From assembly GCA_910586575.1 (NCBI GenBank), contig CAJUJQ010000001.1, positions 22,590 through 86,589 of the forward strand: 64,000 nt of DNA, written 5' to 3'. The DNA is from an uncultured Clostridia bacterium. Lineage in GTDB: Bacteria; Bacillota; Clostridia; Oscillospirales; Butyricicoccaceae. Position 1 is the stretch's first letter. Every line of letters begins with the position of its first letter. The position numbers were made by a program, and so were the translations under genes. This document shows positions 34,099 through 41,454 of this stretch, one piece after another. A model generated the notes under the pieces. The model had not been told where the DNA came from, ran no database searches, and worked only from the letters and a program-made list of their open reading frames with translations.

Positions 34099-34233
34099 CT
34101 CCTAGTATAAATCCTGTGCCGATGGATTTACGCTATGTATATTCCTTCCGGGATTGGGCAAAAACCGTATAAAACCCGCCGGATTCCGCAGACTAAGGAA
34201 AGAAAACGGAACGTATCGAAAGGAGTCATCTTT

Positions 34234-34932
34234 ATGAGTGAGGCTGTGAATAATCCGCAGGAAATCCCAGCGCCCGCGCAGGATTCCATCGGCCAGACCG
34301 GCTCGATCACCGCGCATACCACAAGGGGCACCATCCACTGTATTACCATTATCGGGCAGATTGAGGGGCACATGGAGGCCCCCGCACAGACAAAAACCAC
34401 AAAATACGAGCATATTATCCCGCAAATCACGGCAGTTGAGGAAATGGAGGATATCGACGGGCTGCTGGTGCTCATCAACACGGTGGGCGGCGACGTGGAG
34501 GCCGGGCTTGCGATTGCCGAGCTGATTGCGGGCATGAAAAAGCCGACCGTCAGCCTGGTGCTGGGCGGCGGGCATTCGATTGGCGTGCCGCTGGCGGTCG
34601 CCGCGCGGAAGAGCTATATTGCCGCGTCAGCCGCCATGACCATCCACCCGGTACGGATGAGCGGGGTGGTAATTGCCTCCCCCACCACCTATGAATATTT
34701 CCAGTCCATCCAAGACCGGATTGTCGGCTTTGTGACAGGGCATTCTCATATTTCCCGTGAATATTTCGAGCAGCTGATGATGGCAACCGGGCAGATGTCC
34801 ACTGATATCGGCACGGTCATCGGCGGGAAGGAAGCCGTTGCATGCGGGCTGATCGACGAGGTTGGGACACTGCACGACGCGCTGGAATCGCTGCACGAAA
34901 TGATTCTCACGGAACGGAAAAAGAAACAATAA
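34234..34932 (+). CDS. tepA: ClpP-like serine peptidase, TepA family
   Basis: A 232-aa cytoplasmic protease of the ClpP/crotonase fold, TepA (translocation-enhancing protein, YmfB) type. GLLVLINTVGGDVEAGLAIAELI forms the oxyanion Gly region, GGGHSIGVPLAVAA carries the putative nucleophile Ser115, and MTIHPVRMSG carries the His. Unlike ClpP it does not need a Clp ATPase for known functions. The start at 34234 has AAAGGAG upstream; the in-frame extension to 34135 is unlikely. Four DnaA boxes lie about 140-190 bp upstream. It is monocistronic by position. Confidence 0.88.
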   Translation: MSEAVNNPQEIPAPAQDSIGQTGSITAHTTRGTIHCITIIGQIEGHMEAPAQTKTTKYEHIIPQITAVEEMEDIDGLLVLINTVGGDVEAGLAIAELIAGMKKPTVSLVLGGGHSIGVPLAVAARKSYIAASAAMTIHPVRMSGVVIASPTTYEYFQSIQDRIVGFVTGHSHISREYFEQLMMATGQMSTDIGTVIGGKEAVACGLIDEVGTLHDALESLHEMILTERKKKQ

Positions 34933-34993
34933 TCTCTGGCCGCGCCCCCGGTTTGGCACTATCGGTTATGCCCAAAATTGCGACAAGGTTTCG

Positions 34994-35022
34994 TTGATTC
35001 CGGGCCATTCCTTTGATAAAAT
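34994..35022 (+). promoter_or_regulatory. Candidate sigma-A promoter for mtlD
   Basis: TTGATT (34994-34999), a 17-bp spacer and TAAAAT (35017-35022), giving a leader of about 165 nt before mtlD. I see no conserved riboswitch fold in that leader. Confidence 0.6.
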
Positions 35023-35196
35023 AGGAATGAAAAAGGAAGATAAATGCGTGAGCGCCGGTCCCTGACAGCCCACTGCAAAGCCTGCCGTTGGCGCCCTCCG
35101 GGGCATTGCCTTACCGCCAGAGGTACGCCTTGCCCGGTGTGTTGTTTTCCCGGTTTCGCATATCCCCTTTGTGGAACAGAAAAAGGAGTGGTAAAC

Positions 35197-36354
35197 ATGA
35201 AGAACGCAATCCAATTCGGCGCAGGCAACATCGGCCGCGGCTTTATCGGCATGCTGCTCAGCCAGGCAGGCTACCACGTCATCTTTGCCGACGTGAACGA
35301 AACCATCATCGACCGTCTCAAAGCCGACAAGGGCTACACCGTCCATGTCATGGATACGGAGGTCGAGGATGTCCCCATCACCAATGTGACCGGTATCCTG
35401 TCCAACGGCGACGAAATCGTCGATGAAATCGCAAAGGCTGATATCCTCACCACCGCAGTTGGCCTGCGTGTGCTCGGCTTTATCGCTCCCGCAATCGCGA
35501 AGGGTATCCAGAAGCGCTGCGCCGGCGGCGTGACCGCCCCCCTGAATATCATCGCCTGCGAGAACGCCATCCGTGCGACCTCTCAGCTGAAGGAACATGT
35601 TTACGGCAAGCTCTCCGACGCGGAGAAAGCGTACTGTGAGAAATACGTCGGCTTCGCTGACTGCTCGGTTGACCGGATCGTCCCGCCTGTCCGCACCGAA
35701 AACCCCGTCGATGTTGTTGTCGAGAAATACTGCGAGTGGAACGTCGAAAAGGCTTCGCTCAAAGGCGAAATCCCCAACATCCCCGGCATGAACCTTGCCG
35801 ATAACCTGATGGCTTATATCCAGCGCAAGCTGTTCACCCTCAATACCGGCCACTGCATCACCGCCTACAGCGGCGTGATGGCAGGCTATGACACCATCGA
35901 CAAAACCATTGCCGACCCGCAGATTTATGAGCTTGTCAAGGGCGCCATGACACAGTCCGGCGATGGGCTTATCAAGAAATTCGGGTTCGACCGTGACGCG
36001 CATTATAAATATATCGATAAGATTATCAACCGCTTCAAAAACCCCTATTTGCAGGATGACGTTGCCCGCGTCGGGCGCGAGCCGCTGCGCAAGCTGTCCG
36101 CCGACGACCGTCTCGTCAGCCCGCTTTCCACCGCGATGTCCTTCGGGCTGCCCGTCGACCTGCTGATTCTCGGCATTGGCGCGGCCCTGCACTACAACAA
36201 CCCAGAGGACGCGCAGAGCGTCGAGCTTCAGGAGAAAATCTCTGCCAAGGGCGTTTCCGGCGCGTTCGCCGAGGTGTCCGGCGTGACCGATTCCGCTGTG
36301 TTGGAACAGGTCGAAGCAGCATATAAGAAAGTGGAAAAATTATTTCAGAAATAA
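35197..36354 (+). CDS. mtlD: Mannitol-1-phosphate 5-dehydrogenase
   Basis: A 385-aa NAD-dependent polyol dehydrogenase converting mannitol-1-phosphate to fructose-6-phosphate. The N-terminal NAD-binding loop is IQFGAGNIGRGFIGMLLSQAG, followed by FADVNETIIDRL and the family blocks CVDRIVPP-like (DCSVDRIVPPVRTENP) and LNTGHCITAYSGVMAGY with catalytic Lys/His region. The ATG at 35197 has AAAGGAG upstream; upstream in-frame sequence is not conserved. No mannitol PTS or activator gene is nearby, so it stands alone. The related long-chain dehydrogenase at 55098 (UxaB) shares the fold but differs in sequence. Confidence 0.93.
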   Translation: MKNAIQFGAGNIGRGFIGMLLSQAGYHVIFADVNETIIDRLKADKGYTVHVMDTEVEDVPITNVTGILSNGDEIVDEIAKADILTTAVGLRVLGFIAPAIAKGIQKRCAGGVTAPLNIIACENAIRATSQLKEHVYGKLSDAEKAYCEKYVGFADCSVDRIVPPVRTENPVDVVVEKYCEWNVEKASLKGEIPNIPGMNLADNLMAYIQRKLFTLNTGHCITAYSGVMAGYDTIDKTIADPQIYELVKGAMTQSGDGLIKKFGFDRDAHYKYIDKIINRFKNPYLQDDVARVGREPLRKLSADDRLVSPLSTAMSFGLPVDLLILGIGAALHYNNPEDAQSVELQEKISAKGVSGAFAEVSGVTDSAVLEQVEAAYKKVEKLFQK

Positions 36355-36356
36355 GC

Positions 36357-36553
36357 TATACTCGTGTGCGTTAAAGTTTGCCGTTCGGTTCGCCTGCGCG
36401 GACAGCGCCAGAGGGACTCATCCCTCTGGACTCCCTTTCTCCGCTGCGGCGGGAATTGGAGCGGCAATCATCGTTGCTGCACCTTGCCCTGCCCGCCAAA
36501 CGGATGGCGGGCAGGGTGGGTGAATACGGCAAATCTTTTCATTCGCGAGTATA
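36357..36553. mobile_element. MITE-like element family 1, copy 2
   Basis: A 197-bp element starting 2 nt after the mtlD stop codon, same orientation as copy 1 (7474-7687) and nearly identical except that it lacks the 17-bp internal insertion. Ends TATACTCG and CGAGTATA. No coding capacity. Confidence 0.85.
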
Positions 36554-36634
36554 ATTTAAGCCCACTTCATATTTTGATTCCTTCAATCAATTTCCAATCA
36601 TTCATTCCCCGCATGTGACTTCCCTTTTGCAAAA

Positions 36635-36672
36635 GCACCCGCCGGCATTCCCCACGCCGACGGGTGCTTTTT
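36635..36672. terminator. Bidirectional terminator
   Basis: GCACCCGCCGGC pairs with GCCGACGGGTGC (one mismatch), flanked by AAAA on the left and TTTTT on the right. It follows mtlD and the MITE. No gene lies between it and rpmB; bases 36673-36925 contain GC-rich sequence distantly resembling the 3'-end repeat but nothing certain. Confidence 0.8.
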
Positions 36673-36925
36673 ATCCGTTCGTTCCCATTTCCATGATCGG
36701 CGAGACGGTCAGCGTACCCTGTGCACCGAGCCGCACCGCGTACCCCAGAACCGCGCCCCGCGCGGCAATCCAAACCGCCGGCCACGGCGGCGGAAAAAGC
36801 CGCGACATGCGCGTGGCTTTTTTCACCTTACGCCTTTGCAAGTGACGCCCCACGGGCGGCGCGCAGACAAAGGCGCGAACCGCCGCAGCGGCCAAAGGCC
36901 GCTGCGGCGGAGTAAAATCTTCCTT

Positions 36926-36957
36926 AAAAAAATCCCCCCGAATCCTGATTCGGGGGG
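36926..36957 (-). terminator. Rho-independent terminator of rpmB
   Basis: Minus strand: perfect stem CCCCCCGAAT/ATTCGGGGGG with a CAGG loop, then A and seven T residues. Confidence 0.93.
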
Positions 36958-37028
36958 AAAGCGAGCGCGTCAGGCGCGAAGCGTCAATTCGGGGGGAAAG
37001 CAAGCGCGTCAGGCGCGAAGCGTCAAAT
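36951..37028. repeat. 39-bp tandem duplication at the rpmB 3' end
   Basis: Two 39-bp units (36951-36989 and 36990-37028) sharing CGGGGGGAAAGC, GCGCGTCAGGCGCGAAGCGTCAA. The second covers the last codons and stop of rpmB. The first repeats the stop-proximal sequence as non-coding DNA before the terminator. Confidence 0.8.
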
Positions 37029-37211
37029 TGCTCTTTGAACTTTGCCGGATCGGAGGCACCGAGTACAAACGTAGACATGGCACGGAGTACCATCGACTAA
37101 AGCCTTTACACGGCGGACGTTCGCTTTCCATGTCCGGTTGGAACGACGATGGGAGTGGGAAACCTTGATCCCAAAGCTGACACCCTTGCCGCAAATATCG
37201 CACTTTGCCAT
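37023..37211 (-). CDS. rpmB: 50S ribosomal protein L28
   Basis: A 62-aa ribosomal protein. It starts MAKCDICGKGVSFGIKVSHS with the zinc-binding pair C4/C7 (CDIC) and has a second pair later (CTRC), so it is the zinc-containing (C+) form. The central SNRTWKANVRRVKALVDG block is diagnostic. The Shine-Dalgarno AAGGAGGTG is strong. It is monocistronic with its own promoter (37254-37282) and terminator (36926-36957). Confidence 0.97.
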   Translation of the reverse strand: MAKCDICGKGVSFGIKVSHSHRRSNRTWKANVRRVKALVDGTPCHVYVCTRCLRSGKVQRAI

Positions 37212-37253
37212 TTTCCTGCACCTCCTTACTGTAAACGTTACGTAACAAATATC

Positions 37254-37282
37254 ATATTATCATATTTCGCCGGAAAATGCAA
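37254..37282 (-). promoter_or_regulatory. Sigma-A promoter of rpmB
   Basis: Minus strand: TTGCAT (37277-37282), a 17-bp spacer and TAATAT (37254-37259). Between it and the ribosome-binding site is a perfect 10-bp palindrome GTTACGTAAC. Confidence 0.7.
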
Positions 37283-37341
37283 GCATAATCTTTCAAAAAA
37301 GATGAAAGGATATATTTTAGTCAAAATGTAGAACAGAAGGA

Positions 37342-37370
37342 TTGAAATACCGCGCGGATTCGTTTATAAT
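37342..37370 (+). promoter_or_regulatory. Sigma-A promoter of hprK
   Basis: TTGAAA (37342-37347), a 17-bp spacer and a perfect TATAAT (37365-37370), 39 nt before the hprK start. Confidence 0.85.
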
Positions 37371-37409
37371 AGAGACATATTTATTAGTGGTAAGCAGGAG
37401 GAGCCCCCT

Positions 37410-38342
37410 ATGAAGTTAAAGGAATTCGGCGTACAGCTGGGCAGCCTGGTGCAGGAATTTGGCCTGGAGGTCGTATACGCCCCCGAAAATTTTGAAAAAA
37501 TAGAAATCACGAAGGACGATGTCAACCGTCCCGCCCTGCAATTGGCAGGCTATTTCGATTACTTCGACCCCAGCCGCCTTCAGATTATCGGCAAGGTCGA
37601 AACCACCTACGTCGGGCAGTTTACCCCTGAACAGCGCCTCGCCGCGTTTGAAAAGCTGTTTTCTACCGGCATCCCCGCCCTCATCATTTCCCGCAATATC
37701 GATATTTACCCCGAATGCCTGGAAGCCGCGCAAAAACACCATATCCCGATTTTCCGTACCAATGAATTTACCTCAACCATCATGAGCGCGATTATTGCCT
37801 CGCTTAAGGTTTCACTTGCCCCCATGATCCAGCTGCACGGCGTGCTCGTCGAAATCTACGGCGAAGGCGTGCTCCTGCTCGGCGACTCCGGCGTCGGCAA
37901 GTCCGAAACCGCCATCGAGCTGGTGAAGCGCGGGCACCGCCTGATTGCCGACGACGCGGTCGAAATCAAGCGCGTTTCCGACAAAACCCTCGTCGGCACT
38001 GCCCCCGAGGTTATCCGCCACTTTATCGAGCTGCGCGGCATCGGCGTTATTGATGTGCGCCGCATCTTCGGTATGGGCGCGGTCAAGCTGACCGAGAAAA
38101 TTGAGCTTGTCATCAACCTCGAAACCTGGGAAGAAGGCAAGATGTACGACCGCCTCGGCCTGGACGGGCAAACCACCAGCATCCTCGATATCGCCGTACC
38201 GTCGCTGACCATCCCGGTCAAGCCCGGACGCAACCTCGCGGTGATTATTGAGGTCGCCGCGATGAACAACCGCCATAAAAAGATGGGCTTCAACGCCGCG
38301 CAGGAGCTTCAGGAGCGTATGCTCAAGTCCTTCGGCGGATAA
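37410..38342 (+). CDS. hprK: HPr kinase/phosphorylase
   Basis: A 310-aa bifunctional enzyme that phosphorylates or dephosphorylates Ser46 of HPr, the central signal for carbon catabolite control with CcpA. The N-terminal domain (about 1-130) is followed by the kinase domain with Walker A GDSGVGKS (158-165) inside LLLGDSGVGKSETAIELVKRGH and the family signature RGIGVIDVRRIFG. The length is standard. AGGAGGAG precedes the ATG. It heads a plus-strand group with a PHP hydrolase, a ROK kinase and DUF3842. No PTS gene is in the window. Confidence 0.97.
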   Translation: MKLKEFGVQLGSLVQEFGLEVVYAPENFEKIEITKDDVNRPALQLAGYFDYFDPSRLQIIGKVETTYVGQFTPEQRLAAFEKLFSTGIPALIISRNIDIYPECLEAAQKHHIPIFRTNEFTSTIMSAIIASLKVSLAPMIQLHGVLVEIYGEGVLLLGDSGVGKSETAIELVKRGHRLIADDAVEIKRVSDKTLVGTAPEVIRHFIELRGIGVIDVRRIFGMGAVKLTEKIELVINLETWEEGKMYDRLGLDGQTTSILDIAVPSLTIPVKPGRNLAVIIEVAAMNNRHKKMGFNAAQELQERMLKSFGG

Positions 38343-38370
38343 CCCAGCAAAGGAGCATCAAAAATTACCC

Positions 38371-39105
38371 ATGCAGATTGTAGCAGATTTACACACGCAT
38401 ACCAATGTCACCACGCACGCCTATTCCAGCCTTTCGGAAATGGTGCACGCGGCGAAGGAAGCCGGGCTGCTCGCCCTCGCCATCACCAACCATGGCCCCG
38501 CAATGGACGACGGCGCGCATCAGTGGCACTTCGCAAACCTCAGCATTCTGCCCCGCGTGATTGACGGCGTTGTCGTCCTGCGCGGGATTGAATGCAATAT
38601 CCTGCCGCCAATGGGCGCTGTTGACCAAATCGAATATAAGTATTATAAGGAGCTGGAATATGTCATCGCGTCTTTTCATGACCCGATTTACAAGCCCGCA
38701 TCCTTTGAGGCGCACACGGTCGCCATGGAAAACGTGCTGCGCGACCCCTTTATTACCACGCTGGGGCACCCGGGCACGCCTTCCTTCAAGTTCGATTATG
38801 AGCGTATCATTTCCCAATGCAACGAATACGGCAAGATTGTGGAAATCAACAACAATTCCATCAACGTGCGGCGCGGCTGTCAGGAAAACTGCCTGGAAAT
38901 CGCGCGGCTGTGCAAAAAATACGAGGTCCCGGTCGTTGTTTCCAGCGACGCGCATATCACCTATCAGGTCGGCAAGTTCGATAACGCGCTTGCCATGCTG
39001 GAGGAGGCCGCGTTCCCGGAGGAACTGGTTGTCAATTCCAGCAAGGAGCGGCTTGCCGCGTACTTCCGTAAAATCCGTGGGCTGGAGCTGTTCCCGGAGG
39101 GATAA
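38371..39105 (+). CDS. PHP-domain phosphatase, YcdX-like
   Basis: A 244-aa metal-dependent hydrolase of the PHP fold. Metal ligands are visible in ADLHTHTNVTTHAYSSLSEM (first His pair), ITNHGPAMDDG, RGIECNILPP, VIASFHDP, LGHPG and SSDAHITYQVG. This pattern matches the YcdX-type trinuclear-zinc phosphatases. The substrate is unknown. It lies 28 bp after hprK with CAAAGGAG upstream. Its TAA stop codon is also the target-site copy of a MITE-like insertion that begins at the next base. Confidence 0.9.
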   Translation: MQIVADLHTHTNVTTHAYSSLSEMVHAAKEAGLLALAITNHGPAMDDGAHQWHFANLSILPRVIDGVVVLRGIECNILPPMGAVDQIEYKYYKELEYVIASFHDPIYKPASFEAHTVAMENVLRDPFITTLGHPGTPSFKFDYERIISQCNEYGKIVEINNNSINVRRGCQENCLEIARLCKKYEVPVVVSSDAHITYQVGKFDNALAMLEEAAFPEELVVNSSKERLAAYFRKIRGLELFPEG

Positions 39106-39260
39106 GGAACTGTGAATCAATCAATTGTGACAAGCGTGCCGCAGATTCTTTTGCCAAACAAGGCGCGTCTCCGCAGGCAGGCTGACGCCTGTCAAGGAAA
39201 CCGGGCGCAGTATGGGAAGATGCAGGCGATTGCCGCAAGTTATTTTTGAACAGTTCCTAA
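39103..39260. mobile_element. MITE-like element family 2, copy A
   Basis: A 152-bp element (39106-39257) with short inverted ends, GGAACTGTGAATCAA on the left and TTTTTGAACAGTTCC on the right, flanked by TAA on both sides (39103-39105, the PHP-gene stop codon, and 39258-39260). It aligns with 53477-53599 at both ends and in the block TTGTGACAAGCGTGCCGCAG. No ORF. Confidence 0.75.
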
Positions 39261-39363
39261 AGGCAACAGCATACGGGCACGCCCGTCCGGGGGTGCAGGC
39301 TGGCACCCGGAAGGAGTCCGGGCAGGGCAAATCATGATACATGGCTAAGAGGAGGACAAACAC

Positions 39364-40302
39364 ATGAAAATCGGCATTGATTTGGGCGGCACGAACCTGG
39401 TCGCGGCGCTCTGCAAGGAAAACGGCGAAATCGTCAGCAAACTGTCGGTACCTACCAAGGTCGGCGACCCGGAAGGGGTCAAGGCGGATATGAAAATGCT
39501 TGCCAAAAAGGTCTGTGACAACCGCGGCATCTCCTACAAGCATGTCACGAGCATCGGCCTTGGCGTACCCGGTTCGTTCATCAAGGAAACCTGTACCTTT
39601 GAGTTCGCAACCAACCTGCAAATGCGGAACGTATGCTTCGCGGAAGCGTTCAAGCCCGAGTTTGACGTGCCGGTCTATATCGACAACGACGGCAACTGTG
39701 CGGCGCTTGGCGAAGCCCTGCGCGGCGCGGGCACGGGCGCGCGCAACGTTGTAATGGTCACACTGGGCACGGGCGTCGGCGGCGGCCTGGTCATTGACGG
39801 CAAGCTGTATACCGGCTCGAACAATATCGCGGGCGAAATCGGCCATATGGTTATTGTCGCAGGCGGCGACCAGTGCAACTGTGGGCGGCGCGGCTGCATG
39901 GAGCGCTACTGCTCCGCAACCGCAATGATCCGCATGGCAAACGAAGCGATGGACGGCAGCGCCGACGAAAGCAGCCTGCGCGCGGTGCGCGAGCAGAGCG
40001 GCAAAATCACCGCGAAGGACGTTTGTGACGCGCGTGACGCGGGCGACGCGCTGGCGGAGCGTGTATTCGATAAATACTGCGATTACCTGGCCTGCGGGCT
40101 GGCGAACCTAATCAACATCCTTCAGCCGGACTGCATCGTGCTGGGCGGCGGCGTTTCCGGCTACGGCGAAAAACTCGCGGCCCCGGTACGCGAAAAGGTC
40201 GGCGCGGAGCAGTTCAAGGTCGGCGACAAGATGACCCCGGTCCATATTGCGACATTGGGCAATGACGCCGGGCTGATTGGCGCGGCAATGCTCAAGCGGT
40301 AA
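39364..40302 (+). CDS. ROK-family sugar kinase
   Basis: A 312-aa kinase of the ROK family, probably glucokinase-like. The N-terminal ATP motif IGIDLGGTNLVAALC is followed by VPVYIDNDGNCAALGEAL, GTGVGGGLVIDGKLY and the zinc-binding consensus GDQCNCGRRGCMERYCSA. The sugar specificity cannot be fixed by eye; glucose is the default for this subgroup in Firmicutes. The Shine-Dalgarno is AGAGGAGG. A terminator follows at 40318-40349. The 103-bp gap before it holds small GC hairpins (CGGGCACGCCCG, GGGTGC/GCACCC). Confidence 0.9.
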   Translation: MKIGIDLGGTNLVAALCKENGEIVSKLSVPTKVGDPEGVKADMKMLAKKVCDNRGISYKHVTSIGLGVPGSFIKETCTFEFATNLQMRNVCFAEAFKPEFDVPVYIDNDGNCAALGEALRGAGTGARNVVMVTLGTGVGGGLVIDGKLYTGSNNIAGEIGHMVIVAGGDQCNCGRRGCMERYCSATAMIRMANEAMDGSADESSLRAVREQSGKITAKDVCDARDAGDALAERVFDKYCDYLACGLANLINILQPDCIVLGGGVSGYGEKLAAPVREKVGAEQFKVGDKMTPVHIATLGNDAGLIGAAMLKR

Positions 40303-40317
40303 TATCGATGAAACGGA

Positions 40318-40349
40318 CGCCGGGGGCAATCCCCGGCGCCCTTCTTTTT
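40318..40349 (+). terminator. Rho-independent terminator after the ROK kinase gene
   Basis: Perfect 8-bp stem CGCCGGGG/CCCCGGCG followed by CCCTTCTTTTT. Confidence 0.85.
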
Positions 40350-40446
40350 CGGGCAGAACCCCGTTCTGCTGTTTCAGACATTGTGTTTACGCGATGCCGT
40401 CAGTGCTGCCGCAGCCAGGGCGGTTTCTTGGGAAAGGAGTGTACAT

Positions 40447-40869
40447 ATGAAAGTTTTAGTGATTGACGCGCAGGGCGGCGGGATTGGCAGGCAGGTCATT
40501 TCCGCCATCCGGCAAAGTGACGTTCAATCGGAAATTATCGCGGTCGGGACGAACACCACCGCAACCTCCGCAATGCTGAAAGCGGGTGCGGACCACGGCG
40601 CGACGGGCGAAAATGCCGTTGTTGTCGGCGCGCGGAAAGCCGATGTTATCATTGGCCCGATTGGGATTGTGGTAGCGGATTCGATGTTTGGTGAGATTAC
40701 CGCCGCGATGGCAAGGGCAGTCGGGCAAAGCAATGCAAAGCGGATTCTGATACCGGTCAGCCACTGCGACAATGTGATTGTAGGCGTTCGCGGCCTGAGC
40801 ATGAAAGGCCTGGTCGATGAGGTCCTCACGGAATTAGCGCGCGGCAACGCAGGGGAGCAACGCATATAA
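40447..40869 (+). CDS. DUF3842 protein
   Basis: A 140-aa protein of a family seen in anaerobic Firmicutes. It begins MKVLVIDAQGGGIGRQVISAI, a Rossmann-like nucleotide-binding start, then has IAVGTNTTATSAMLKAGADH, a TGENAVVVGARKADVIIGP block, and a conserved SHCDNVIVGV near the C-terminus. No experimental function is known to me. The ATG at 40447 has AAAGGAG upstream. A branched terminator follows at 40894-40978. Confidence 0.88.
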   Translation: MKVLVIDAQGGGIGRQVISAIRQSDVQSEIIAVGTNTTATSAMLKAGADHGATGENAVVVGARKADVIIGPIGIVVADSMFGEITAAMARAVGQSNAKRILIPVSHCDNVIVGVRGLSMKGLVDEVLTELARGNAGEQRI

Positions 40870-40893
40870 AAAGCTGTAATATTGACATATAGG

Positions 40894-40978
40894 AACGGCG
40901 CATAAGAGCTGCATGAGATTTGTCCCGTAAAATCTCATAACACGCTCTTTTGCGCCGTTTATTTTTCAGTTCACCGGG
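40894..40978. terminator. Nested-hairpin terminator between DUF3842 and the NifX-like gene
   Basis: Outer stem AACGGCGCA/TGCGCCGTT with a further AGAGC/GCTCT pair encloses a second perfect hairpin (ATGAGATTT/AAATCTCAT). It is followed by TTTATTTTT on the plus strand. The layout can terminate both convergent genes. Confidence 0.75.
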
Positions 40979-40999
40979 GAAACCCCTTTGGATTCCCGG

Positions 41000-41443
41000 T
41001 CAGACTTCAGGCACGCGCTTCTGCACCTCCGGCGGGACGGCAATCGGGCCGCACCCCGCGCACCTGGAACAGTCATGCATACAGTTCATGGGGTCGTCCG
41101 GATCCTCCTCCCGGCAGAGGGTGAGGACAGACGGGTCGCCCTGGCGCTCGCCAGTCAGGAACTTCGCAACAGCCTCCTCGCAGGAACCGGAAACCCCCGG
41201 CACCAGCAGCACGCCCAGCATTTCCAGCGCGTTGCGGGTGGAGATGCCCAGCCCGCCGCAAATCAGCACGTCAATCTGGTGCAGCCCAATCAGCTTGAGC
41301 ATGGACGCCGAGCCAGTATCCGTACAGGGCAGCAGCTCCTTTGCGACCGGCTCCCCCCCTTCGGCGGTGACCATCAGGAAGCTTTTGCAGTCCGCCAGCG
41401 ACTGCACCACCTGGCCGTTTTCATATGGGACAGCAATTCTCAT
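41000..41443 (-). CDS. NifX/NifB-type dinitrogenase cofactor-biosynthesis family protein with Cys-rich tail
   Basis: A 147-aa protein. Residues 1-105 form the NifX/NafY fold (MRIAVPYENGQVVQSL, TGSASMLKLIGLHQIDVLICGGLGI). The C-terminal tail carries CREEDPDDPMNCMHDCSRCAGC, a Cys/His cluster suggesting metal or Fe-S binding. Nitrogenase genes are absent, so this is the widespread non-nitrogenase branch. It lies 11 bp after an Mrp/ApbC-type Fe-S carrier ATPase, a common pairing in anaerobes. The metal, client and exact role are unknown. Confidence 0.83.
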   Translation of the reverse strand: MRIAVPYENGQVVQSLADCKSFLMVTAEGGEPVAKELLPCTDTGSASMLKLIGLHQIDVLICGGLGISTRNALEMLGVLLVPGVSGSCEEAVAKFLTGERQGDPSVLTLCREEDPDDPMNCMHDCSRCAGCGPIAVPPEVQKRVPEV

Positions 41444-41454
41444 GCCTGCCCCCT

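Noticed and set aside
34020..34110. Chromosomal origin of replication at the DnaA-box cluster
   Set aside because: No dnaA, dnaN, gidA or rpmH neighbours and no AT-rich unwinding stretch; only a DnaA-binding cluster is supported.
36364..36618. 84-aa ORF inside the MITE copy 2
   Set aside because: The same frame is broken in copy 1 by the 17-bp insertion, so it is not a conserved protein.
36671..37093. 140-aa minus-strand ORF around the rpmB end
   Set aside because: Composed of the tandem duplication and terminator sequence read in another frame; rpmB explains the locus.
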